DNA from: Flavobacteriales bacterium | GTDB lineage: Bacteria > Bacteroidota > Bacteroidia > Flavobacteriales > Parvicellaceae | DNA length: 7,849 nt | Direction of reading: 5' to 3' | NCBI GenBank assembly: GCA_014239715.1 | Contig: JAAZYJ010000012.1 | Location: 1-7,849 of the forward strand | Shown here: piece by piece, positions 1-6,663 of the stretch | Numbering within the stretch: position 1 is the first letter of the stretch | Layout of the letters: each line of letters starts with the position of its first letter | Notes under the pieces: model-generated | Seen by the model: the letters and a program-made list of their open reading frames with translations, nothing else | What the model was told of the DNA's origin: nothing | Databases searched by the model: none | Position numbers and translations under genes: made by a program

Positions 1-330
1 ATTGCCATCGATCAGTAGGATTTCCGGGCGTATTTTTAGCTCGTCCACGGCAAGATGCATGGCTAAAAACGAAGCATTAAGAATGTTGATCTCGTCGATC
101 TTTTTGTGGTCAACAAACCGGACAGCCCATGCAATTGCCCTGTCGACAATTATCGGACGAAGTGTTGAACGTTGGTTCTCAGATAATTTTTTGGAATCGT
201 TCAATAAAGGGTGGTTGAAATCTTCCGGCAAAATAACTGCGGAGGCAACAACCGGGCCGGCAAGACAGCCTCTTCCTGCTTCGTCGCAACCTGCTTCTAT
301 TCTTCCGGGTTCAAGGTTAGAGAGAAGCAT
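1..330 (-). CDS. rnhB: Ribonuclease HII (partial: N-terminal 110 residues, runs off the left edge)
   Basis: RNase HII cleaves the RNA strand of RNA-DNA hybrids in the cytoplasm and starts removal of single ribonucleotides misincorporated into DNA. Reading the minus strand from the ATG at 330-328 gives exactly 110 codons to the window edge. Visible motifs are CDEAGRG at residues 15-21 (acidic pair D16, E17), NDSKKLS at 44-50 and LLIDGN at 105-110 (D108). From memory, E. coli RNase HII has D16, E17 and D108 at the same numbers, which strongly supports this start. The fourth carboxylate, near 126 in E. coli, lies outside the window. The gene begins inside the 3' end of the upstream glycosyltransferase gene (14-base overlap, different frame), so it is probably co-transcribed and may be translationally coupled. 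No Shine-Dalgarno motif is seen. Identification is very secure. Confidence 0.96.
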   Translation of the reverse strand, partial: MLLSNLEPGRIEAGCDEAGRGCLAGPVVASAVILPEDFNHPLLNDSKKLSENQRSTLRPIIVDRAIAWAVRFVDHKKIDEINILNASFLAMHLAVDELKIRPEILLIDGN

Positions 331-1456
331 TTTTATGTGTATTTTCAATTACCTTCCAAGTTTCCTCAGCACACTTGTCCCAATTGAATAAAGCAACTTG
401 CTTTTTGCCTTTCTCTATTAGCTCAAGTCGTAGCTCTTGACCTGCTTCTACTTTTGCCATGGCAGCAGCAATGTCTTCTACTTGAAAAGGGTCGACCATC
501 AGTGCTGCTTCACCAGCCACTTCGGGAATAGAGGTACAGTCGGATGTAATTACCGGTGTTCCTGACCGCATTGCTTCTAGAACTGGCATGCCGAACCCTT
601 CAAAATAGGATACATATGTGAGCGCCAATGCACTTCCCATTAACTTTGTCAGCTCAGTTTGGTATATCCTGCCTGTCAAGATGATGTCATCTTTATAACC
701 TGAAGAATTCAGAGCGTCTTCCATTGCAGGTGTCCAGTTATATTTGTTGCCGGCTAAAATAAGCTTGGTGTTTGAACGAGACGCATTTTTGAAGATCATA
801 AACGCCTCGATCAGCCGAACGATGTTCTTTCTTGAATGAAGGGAGCCGACATACAAGAAAAATGGTTCCCCTTCGGAATATTTGTTCCTGCAGCTATTCT
901 GAATAGAGTCGGGAATAGGACCATAACTATTGTTTACGCCATTGTGAATAACCGTGATTTTTTCTTGCACAACACCATATCGTTCTATAATGTCATTTTT
1001 TGAAAACTCAGAAACTGTGATCAGATGGTGCGCTTTTTTTGCAAAAATCGGAAATTGACTTCTGTAATAGCGAGAATGAGCAGGGCGCAGGTCCTTGGGA
1101 AAATGCTCAAAGTTCAGATCATGAAAAGTGCCAATTTGTGGCACATTAGTTTTTAAACAAATGTAGCCGTCGGGTGAAAAGAACACATCAATTTTATACT
1201 TTATTAAGGCCTTTCGGATCGAATGATTGAACCAGAGTTTGAACAATATCGGATGCCTGGCCTGCGGAGCTAGCACTATGGGTATGACGTTCTTCTCGAA
1301 AACGAATGACGGATCGTATTTCCTGTCAAAAAAGAAAATAAACTGATGAGAAGGATTGGCTTTGGTAATGCGCTTTAGGATCTCGTATTGATACCACCCG
1401 ATCCCATCCAATTGATCCTTGATTAACAATCTGGTATTTACACCTATTCTTAACAT
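317..1456 (-). CDS. Glycosyltransferase family 4 (GT-B fold), probably for surface polysaccharide
   Basis: The 379-residue protein is predicted to transfer a sugar from a nucleotide-sugar donor to a lipid-linked acceptor at the cytoplasmic face of the inner membrane. The N-terminal acceptor domain has the glycine-containing [11 protein letters not shown] segment (17-27) and a conserved [10 protein letters not shown] segment (111-120). The C-terminal donor domain begins near 198 with [13 protein letters not shown] (199-211; R209 and K210 probably contact the donor phosphates). It contains the GT4 EX7E signature, E286-GFGMPVL-E294, followed by SGTPVITSD (298-306) and IPEVAGEAA (310-318). There is no signal peptide or membrane segment. 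Length is normal for the family. The start at 1456 puts the first beta strand ([11 protein letters not shown]) at the N-terminus. A weak AGGA lies at 1465-1462, five bases before the ATG, which is unusual here because neighbours have none. The gene is divergent from the flippase and overlaps rnhB. Donor and acceptor sugars cannot be deduced; mannosyl- or glucosyltransferase are common labels for such sequences. Confidence 0.93.
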   Translation of the reverse strand: MLRIGVNTRLLIKDQLDGIGWYQYEILKRITKANPSHQFIFFFDRKYDPSFVFEKNVIPIVLAPQARHPILFKLWFNHSIRKALIKYKIDVFFSPDGYICLKTNVPQIGTFHDLNFEHFPKDLRPAHSRYYRSQFPIFAKKAHHLITVSEFSKNDIIERYGVVQEKITVIHNGVNNSYGPIPDSIQNSCRNKYSEGEPFFLYVGSLHSRKNIVRLIEAFMIFKNASRSNTKLILAGNKYNWTPAMEDALNSSGYKDDIILTGRIYQTELTKLMGSALALTYVSYFEGFGMPVLEAMRSGTPVITSDCTSIPEVAGEAALMVDPFQVEDIAAAMAKVEAGQELRLELIEKGKKQVALFNWDKCAEETWKVIENTHKNASL

Positions 1457-1514
1457 CCTTATCCTAAGTGGCGAATTTATAATATTTTAGCCTGCAAAAG
1501 GGTTTACCTATACC
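1457..1514. promoter_or_regulatory. Divergent intergenic region with weak candidate promoters both ways
   Basis: This 58-base AT-rich gap separates the oppositely directed glycosyltransferase and flippase genes, so promoters for both must lie in it or in the flanking coding ends. On the minus strand TAAATTCG (1479-1472) is one base off the Bacteroidota -7 element TAnnTTTG, with a TTG at 1497-1495 only 15 bases upstream, which is short spacing. On the plus strand TATTTTAG (1483-1490) is also one mismatch off, with no convincing -33 TTG. Both are weak matches. The location is the main argument. Confidence 0.35.
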
Positions 1515-2963
1515 ATGCAACGGAAATTCATCCTGAATCTTATCCTCCTACTTGTACTGAATCTCTTGGTAAAACCATTTTACATTGTAGGTATTGACGC
1601 CGAAATACTTGATCGCGTTGGTGAAAGTGAATATGGCCAATACTTTGCAATTCTGGCATTTACGATACTGTTTAATATTATTCTTGATCTGGGGATCATC
1701 AATTTCAATACCCGAAATATAGCCAGACACACGCAGCTTGTAAAAAAGCAGTTTTCGGGAATTTTCACGTTGAGGTTGATCTTGATTATCCCATATGCAG
1801 CTGTTTGTTTTCTGGGTGCATACAGCCTGGGCTACGATATGGCAGGTGTGGTGCCCTGGTTGATCCTTAACCAAGTGATCATTGCTTTTATTCTGTATTT
1901 CAGGTCTGTTCTGAATGGGATGCTTCAGTTCGCCAAAGACAGTTTTATTTCTGTGCTGGACAGAGTTTTGCTAATAGCCACTTGTTCAGTATTGCTATGG
2001 GGAGGGGTTACTGATCAACCCTTTCAAATAGAATGGTTTGTTTATGCTCAAAGTATATGTTATGGGTTTAGCGCATTGGTTGCATTCTTTTTGATCCTTC
2101 CTAACGTTAAGAGCTTAAAGCTAACACTCAACATTCCTTTTGCTCTGGTAATTTTGAAGAAGAGCCTCCCTTTTGCTTTACTCATTGTACTAATGACTTT
2201 TTACAATAGATCGGATAGTGTAATGCTTGAAAAAATGATTGATGATCAAGGTGAGCAAGCGGGAAAATATGCTCAAGGGTTCAGGCTTTTTGAGGCACTG
2301 AACATGGTGATTTTTATGTTCGCAGGTTTGTTATTGCCAATATTTTCAAGGTTACTAAAAGAAAAAGAAGATGTTCTGAAAATATTCATGCTGGCTGTTA
2401 AAATGCTATTCTCAGGAGGGTTGATCATTGGTGTCCCGGCATTTTTCTATAGAGCTCATATCATGGATTTCAGATACGATGGCACGTCTTTGGTGGCTGA
2501 CGATTCATTTGGAATGCTCATGCTTAGCTTCTTTGCTATAAGTACGACCTTTCTTTTTAGTACGCTTTTAACAGCTGGAGGAAAGCTAAAAGAGTTAAAT
2601 ATCACATCAGCAATTGGTTTGACCTTGAATGTAATATTGAATTTCCTTTTGATTCCTGACTATGGAGCATTTGGTGCCGCTATTGCCAGCTTGTCAACGC
2701 AAGGAATGGCCGGGCTGGCTCAAATAATAATCACTAGAAACCACTTCAAATTCAACGTAAATGTGACGCTGATCTTAAAAATGGTAGTGTTGACCTTACT
2801 TGCGTTTGGTATGGGACTATTCTTTGAGAATAAAGTGAGTTGGAAATGGAGCCATGAATTTTTGTTAATGCTACTTGCTCTTACAATAGGTTGTTTTTTG
2901 ACAGGATTGTTGAATCCGATTAAAATATTTGACATTGTTAAAGACAAGAATAATAAAAGATAG
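1515..2963 (+). CDS. wzx: Wzx-type polysaccharide/oligosaccharide flippase (MOP superfamily)
   Basis: This 482-residue, very hydrophobic protein is predicted to move undecaprenyl-linked oligosaccharide units from the cytoplasmic to the periplasmic side of the inner membrane. I count roughly 12-14 hydrophobic segments, for example near 5-26, 43-63, 87-106, 112-130, 148-163, 175-195, 209-229, 258-277, 292-311, 332-353, 364-380, 384-406, 418-437 and 447-466. Family marks are YGQYFAI (40-46), NRSDSVMLEKM in the second half (231-241) and the late NFLLIPDYGAFGAAIASL stretch (376-393), where flippases typically have a pro-Tyr-Gly-aliphatic turn. The N-terminus differs from classic Wzx: KPFYIVGIDAEILDRVG (20-36) replaces the usual short link to the arginine-valine-leucine-glycine motif. 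I recall similar sequences in Bacteroidota. Length is normal. No Shine-Dalgarno is visible before the ATG. It is first in the plus-strand cassette, ahead of the Wzz- and Wzy-type genes. Family assignment is firm; the sugar substrate is unknown. Confidence 0.9.
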   Translation: MQRKFILNLILLLVLNLLVKPFYIVGIDAEILDRVGESEYGQYFAILAFTILFNIILDLGIINFNTRNIARHTQLVKKQFSGIFTLRLILIIPYAAVCFLGAYSLGYDMAGVVPWLILNQVIIAFILYFRSVLNGMLQFAKDSFISVLDRVLLIATCSVLLWGGVTDQPFQIEWFVYAQSICYGFSALVAFFLILPNVKSLKLTLNIPFALVILKKSLPFALLIVLMTFYNRSDSVMLEKMIDDQGEQAGKYAQGFRLFEALNMVIFMFAGLLLPIFSRLLKEKEDVLKIFMLAVKMLFSGGLIIGVPAFFYRAHIMDFRYDGTSLVADDSFGMLMLSFFAISTTFLFSTLLTAGGKLKELNITSAIGLTLNVILNFLLIPDYGAFGAAIASLSTQGMAGLAQIIITRNHFKFNVNVTLILKMVVLTLLAFGMGLFFENKVSWKWSHEFLLMLLALTIGCFLTGLLNPIKIFDIVKDKNNKR

Positions 2964-2986
2964 AAAATACTGTTATAGCATTTTCT

Positions 2987-2994
2987 TACATTTG
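2987..2994 (+). promoter_or_regulatory. Candidate Bacteroidota -7 promoter element upstream of the wzz-type gene
   Basis: TACATTTG exactly matches the Bacteroidota primary-sigma -7 consensus TAnnTTTG and lies in the 53-base gap between the flippase stop and the Wzz-type start. Transcription starting about seven bases downstream would give a leader of roughly 15 bases before the ATG at 3017. There is no clear TTG at the expected -33 distance; the nearest candidate is a CTG at 2970-2972, only 14 bases upstream. It may let the wzz-wzy pair be expressed apart from the flippase. Confidence 0.45.
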
Positions 2995-3016
2995 CCAGGT
3001 TAATTTTAGAAATATT

Positions 3017-4006
3017 ATGTCAAATTCGAATCCACAAGATTTCTATTCTTTTGATCTAATGGAAGTGATCTGGAAATGGAAGGTTCACTTGATCTTTGTA
3101 TTTGTGCTATCGGCCATTGTTTCAAGTGTAGTATCCTTGACAATGAAGGAAGAATATTTATCGAGTGTTACGATATATCCTGCAAAATCAAATACGGTTA
3201 CTTTTAGTCAGCATGCGAACCAGAATCAATCTGCTACCCAATTTGGTGAAGAAGAAGAGGCAGAACAGGTGATACAAATATTAGGTTCTGCTGAGATACG
3301 GAACAGGGTGATCAACAAGTACCAATTAGACTCGGTTTACGAGATCAATCCGAATTCTCCAACAAGAATGAACGACCTGCATGAAAAATACAATAATCAT
3401 GTCTCAGCTGAACGCACCCGATACGGATCAGTTATAATTAAGGTTTACGACGTGGACCCTGAAAGGGCGATGCATATGGCCAACGATCTGTCGATGCTAC
3501 TCGATACGGTAAAAAATAGGATGATCAGGGAGAGGGCCGGCTATGAACTTGATATTACCAGAAGGAAAAAAGAGGCTGTCGAAAACGAATTGGAAGTAAT
3601 AGTGGATACACTCAAGATATTGAATGAGTTTGGTGTCGGAGGCAACCAAACCCAGGCCTCTTTGATGGAAGCTCTTGCTAATGCAACAGATGCGGTTACT
3701 AAGGCAGAGATAAGGAAGAAGATAGCCATGAACGATAAATATGGTAGCTCATTAGCTTCATTTAGCCATGAATTAAAGTTGAAACACGAAAGATTGGCTG
3801 AAATAGAAGCGGCTTTTGAACAGGCTGAAGCCAATGCAAATTTGAATTACACCCATAAGTTTGTCGTTGAAGAAGCGTATATGTCAGATCGAAAAGCTAG
3901 GCCTGTTCGTTGGATCATTGTTTCAGTTTCAACTTTCGTTTCCACGTTGCTGGGATTAATTCTGATACTTCTCTTCGAGAAGGTGAAGATGATTAAACAG
4001 AAATAA
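3017..4006 (+). CDS. wzz: Wzz-type polysaccharide chain-length regulator (polysaccharide co-polymerase, no kinase domain)
   Basis: This 329-residue inner-membrane protein is predicted to oligomerise around or near the Wzy polymerase and set polymer length. Architecture fits the family: a short cytoplasmic N-terminus (SFDLMEVIWKWK, 11-22), first membrane helix about 23-42, a periplasmic region about 45-297, and a second helix about 298-320 ending in a basic tail. The start of the periplasmic part (EEYLSSVTIYPAK, 45-57) resembles the Wzz domain entry, YDVDPERAMHMANDL (144-158) is a typical segment, and 175-203 and 245-275 are charged and probably coiled coil. The Arg-Pro pair just before helix 2 (KARPVRW, 293-299) is a reduced form of the family's proline-rich motif. 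There is no C-terminal Walker/BY-kinase domain, so it is a stand-alone regulator. The stop overlaps the next gene's ATG (TAATG), suggesting coupled synthesis with its polymerase. A short Gly-Gly-Asn-Gln insert (208-211) interrupts the coiled coil. Confidence 0.9.
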   Translation: MSNSNPQDFYSFDLMEVIWKWKVHLIFVFVLSAIVSSVVSLTMKEEYLSSVTIYPAKSNTVTFSQHANQNQSATQFGEEEEAEQVIQILGSAEIRNRVINKYQLDSVYEINPNSPTRMNDLHEKYNNHVSAERTRYGSVIIKVYDVDPERAMHMANDLSMLLDTVKNRMIRERAGYELDITRRKKEAVENELEVIVDTLKILNEFGVGGNQTQASLMEALANATDAVTKAEIRKKIAMNDKYGSSLASFSHELKLKHERLAEIEAAFEQAEANANLNYTHKFVVEEAYMSDRKARPVRWIIVSVSTFVSTLLGLILILLFEKVKMIKQK

Positions 4007-5448
4007 TGCTTACCGGCAAGTATCAATTTGTTTTGTTTTACGGATTGGTAGTGACGTTTGCGTCAGTATCGACAGCTCTATTTTATGATTACCCGTTGAT
4101 ACTTGGCATACCAATCGCATTGGCAATTGTGTATTTTGCATTTTTTCACCTCGATTATTTATTTGAATTCGTTGTTTTATTCACGCCACTATCCTTAAAT
4201 TTTGAAGATTTGGGTGATTTCGGCGGTATAGGTTTCTATATGCCTACGGAGCCACTTCTTTTAGGAATAACTTTTCTGGTAATTGTACGCTCTTTGGTGA
4301 AAAGGCGACTGGACAAAGCAGTATTGTCGCATCCTCTTAGTCTTGCTATTCTGTTTTATCTGGGCTGGACATTCGTTACATGTTTAATGAGCTCTGATAT
4401 TGCGGTTTCTTTTAAGTTCTTTTTGTCTAAACTTTGGTTCGTTGTGCCGGTGTTTTATTTTGGAGCAACTTATTTTAAGTCAACAAATAAGATCAAAAGG
4501 TTCTTGCGGCTGTACTTTTTTTCATTGTCAATAGTAGTGGTGTATACGATGATAAGACATAGCTTAACTAATTTCGGAGAGGATCAAGGCCATTGGGTAA
4601 TGACCCCATTTTTTAAGGATCATACCTCATATGGAGCAGTATTGGCCCTTATGTTGCCTGTTTTGATTGGGTTTTTCATTATAACCAAAGACGGAGCTCA
4701 GAAATTTTTACTTGGATTTCTGGTCCTTGTTTTTTTGTTCGGGATCTATTTTTCTTACACACGTGCGGCCTATTTAAGCCTTGTTGGTGCACTAGTATTG
4801 TACTTGCTGATCAGATATAGAATTAAATTTAAATATGTTCTTACAGTCTGCTTGTGTATTGCTGCATTGATGGTTGTGAATAAAGATGCAATTTGGATGG
4901 ACTTAACTAAGAACAAAAACGAGCATGCGACGGAGGAATTCAGCGAGCGAATACAGTCAATGTCAAACGTATCCAGTGATGCGTCGAACTTAGAACGATT
5001 GAATCGATGGGCTTGTGCATTGGAAATGTTCAAAGAGCGTCCTGTCTTTGGCTTTGGCCCGGGCACCTATGCTTTCCAATATGCGCCTTTTCAGCACCAT
5101 GAAGATTTAACCATAATAAGTACGAATTTTGGAGATGGGGGCAACGCACATAGCGAATATCTTGGACCGTTGGCTGAAAGTGGGTTTATCGGAATGCTGT
5201 CGTTCATCATAATAGTCGTAGTCATATTTTACACAGGAATAAGGTTGTATTACAACCTGGAAGATCCGTGGTTAAAATTTGTCATATTGACCTGTATACT
5301 GGGACTTTTCACCTATTTCACACATGGTATTTTGAACAATTACCTGGATACCGACAAGGCATCGATCCCTGTTTGGGGATTTGCTGCAATCATTGTGGCT
5401 ACAGAGCTACGATTAAAAAAAGGGGAATTAGAAAAATCGGCAGCCTAA
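4006..5448 (+). CDS. Wzy polymerase / O-antigen-ligase-family membrane protein
   Basis: This 480-residue polytopic inner-membrane protein belongs to the O-antigen ligase/polymerase family. It should join lipid-linked repeat units into a chain on the periplasmic side (Wzy) or transfer a finished chain to an acceptor (WaaL). About 12-14 hydrophobic segments are visible, with a large hydrophilic loop at about 293-392. Family marks are the PFFKDHTSYGAVLALMLP stretch (201-218), FSYTRAAYLSLVG (249-261; R253 is in the usual functional arginine position), RWACALEMFKERPVFGFGPG (334-353) and NAHSEYLGPLAESGFIG (380-396; H382 matches the conserved periplasmic histidine). The start is fixed by the TAATG junction with the wzz-type gene; no Shine-Dalgarno is present. 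The 3' end overlaps the convergent phosphatase gene by 21 bases. Sequence alone cannot separate polymerase from ligase. Adjacent flippase and chain-length regulator genes favour polymerase, so no symbol is given. Confidence 0.9.
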   Translation: MLTGKYQFVLFYGLVVTFASVSTALFYDYPLILGIPIALAIVYFAFFHLDYLFEFVVLFTPLSLNFEDLGDFGGIGFYMPTEPLLLGITFLVIVRSLVKRRLDKAVLSHPLSLAILFYLGWTFVTCLMSSDIAVSFKFFLSKLWFVVPVFYFGATYFKSTNKIKRFLRLYFFSLSIVVVYTMIRHSLTNFGEDQGHWVMTPFFKDHTSYGAVLALMLPVLIGFFIITKDGAQKFLLGFLVLVFLFGIYFSYTRAAYLSLVGALVLYLLIRYRIKFKYVLTVCLCIAALMVVNKDAIWMDLTKNKNEHATEEFSERIQSMSNVSSDASNLERLNRWACALEMFKERPVFGFGPGTYAFQYAPFQHHEDLTIISTNFGDGGNAHSEYLGPLAESGFIGMLSFIIIVVVIFYTGIRLYYNLEDPWLKFVILTCILGLFTYFTHGILNNYLDTDKASIPVWGFAAIIVATELRLKKGELEKSAA

Positions 5449-6663
5449 AATAGCTGTGTCATCCATAAAATCACGATCACCCTTGAACTTATCCAGTTCT
5501 TCAAAAATGGTCTCAGCAAGATCAGCCATGCTCAAATCGTAATTGTCGTGAATAATGTCTATTAAACGCTCTGTCTCGAATGCTTCGTCCTGCTCATCCT
5601 CCAGTTCAACCAGTCCGTCGGTATAACAAAAAAGAGTCATTTGTGACGCGACAGGGAGTGATTCAATATTGATAGAAGGAATTTCATCCAACATACCTAA
5701 ACCAATACAGCCCTGATCCAACAGAATTGATTTTTTACCATCAGTAAAAATAGGATGGTTATGACCGGCGTTACAGTATTTCAGTGTTTTAGTTGTGCAA
5801 TTGTAATAAGCAAAGAAAAATGTGATGAACTTCTCACCATCCGCAGCGTTCATTACATCAGCGTTTAGCTGGTGAATCATATCGTCTATCGTTAGCTTGT
5901 GGTGGTGTTTGATATGTGCTCTTAGGTGCGCCTGGAAATTACTCATTATGAGAGCTGCTGAAACCCCTTTTCCTGAAACATCAGCAATGCACAAACAGTA
6001 TTCTTCGTTATTCAATTTAAAGAAATCGTAGTAGTCGCCCCCTACCATCTGTTTTGTTTCATATTTGGCAGCAACATCCAATCTGTTATTAGACGGGAGA
6101 TCCTGTGGGAAAAGCAAGGCCTGCATCTGACTGGCAAGCTCAAGCTCTTTTTTAGCAACCTCTTGTTCCAGACTAACTTTTGCCAACCTTTTATTTTCGA
6201 TGGCGACTATGATTATGTTAGTAAGCGTCTGGATAAATGGCATGTGTTTTATTGTCGGGCTGATCCTGATCTCATCCTCATTAAGGTCACCAATAAGAAG
6301 GTAGGCGAGGGGCCTGTCTTTATGAAACACGGGAATTACTACGTCAAAAGAGTTCAATGAGGATACTGATGAAGATTCAATAACTGTGATCTCCTTGATG
6401 TGCGTGAGGTCAGATATTACATCCACTTTTCTTGCTTCTCCCCGCACGCCATATTTCAATAAGCAAACCCATTCTTCTTGCTTGCTATACAACATCAGCT
6501 TGGTAATCCCTAGCTGCTCTCGAAGAATGTATTCGTATATATTCAGGATTCGGTCAATTGAATAATTTTCATTGATGGCCTTTGTTATCTCAAGCAACGA
6601 GGTAAGCTTAAACTCTTTAAGCTGTAGCTTTTGATGTAGTTTATTGACTTTTGCTTGTGCCAT
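5428..6663 (-). CDS. GAF-like sensor / SpoIIE-type PP2C serine-threonine phosphatase
   Basis: This 411-residue, apparently cytoplasmic protein is predicted to dephosphorylate Ser/Thr residues, in related systems usually on anti-anti-sigma (STAS) proteins. Residues about 20-157 look like a divergent GAF domain (LLEITKAINENYSIDRIL, 23-40; KYGVRGEARKVDVI, 70-83; FDVVIPVFHKDRPLAYLLIG, 106-125). A linker helix follows (158-186) leading into the classic ELASQMQALLFPQDLP entry (175-190). The phosphatase domain carries the metal-binding acidic residues: GGDYYDFF (208-215, D210), ADVSGKG (227-233, D228), CYTDGL (346-351, D349) and FMDDTAI (399-405, D401/D402). The NAGHNHP motif (298-304) is also present. 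All core catalytic motifs are intact, so it should be active. The start lies directly after the lpxD-like stop (TAAATG, no gap), with no Shine-Dalgarno, implying one operon and coupled translation. No STAS protein or anti-sigma kinase is in the window, so target and GAF ligand are unknown. Confidence 0.92.
   Translation of the reverse strand: MAQAKVNKLHQKLQLKEFKLTSLLEITKAINENYSIDRILNIYEYILREQLGITKLMLYSKQEEWVCLLKYGVRGEARKVDVISDLTHIKEITVIESSSVSSLNSFDVVIPVFHKDRPLAYLLIGDLNEDEIRISPTIKHMPFIQTLTNIIIVAIENKRLAKVSLEQEVAKKELELASQMQALLFPQDLPSNNRLDVAAKYETKQMVGGDYYDFFKLNNEEYCLCIADVSGKGVSAALIMSNFQAHLRAHIKHHHKLTIDDMIHQLNADVMNAADGEKFITFFFAYYNCTTKTLKYCNAGHNHPIFTDGKKSILLDQGCIGLGMLDEIPSINIESLPVASQMTLFCYTDGLVELEDEQDEAFETERLIDIIHDNYDLSMADLAETIFEELDKFKGDRDFMDDTAILGCRFF

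Noticed and set aside
2..391. Plus-strand open frame of 129 codons at the left edge
   Set aside because: It lies antisense to rnhB and the end of the GT4 gene, both with clear family motifs; its translation shows no recognisable domain.
1506..1513. TACCTATA directly before the flippase ATG, considered as a -7 element
   Set aside because: It matches TAnnTTTG poorly (two mismatches) and would place transcription start inside the coding region.
1548..1874. Minus-strand open frame of 108 codons inside the flippase gene
   Set aside because: It is antisense to well-conserved membrane segments of the flippase and has no family features.
5441..5456. Short inverted repeat CAGC/GCTG at the convergent gene ends, considered as a terminator
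   Set aside because: The stem is only four base pairs with an eight-base loop and there is no following T-run, so it is too weak to call.
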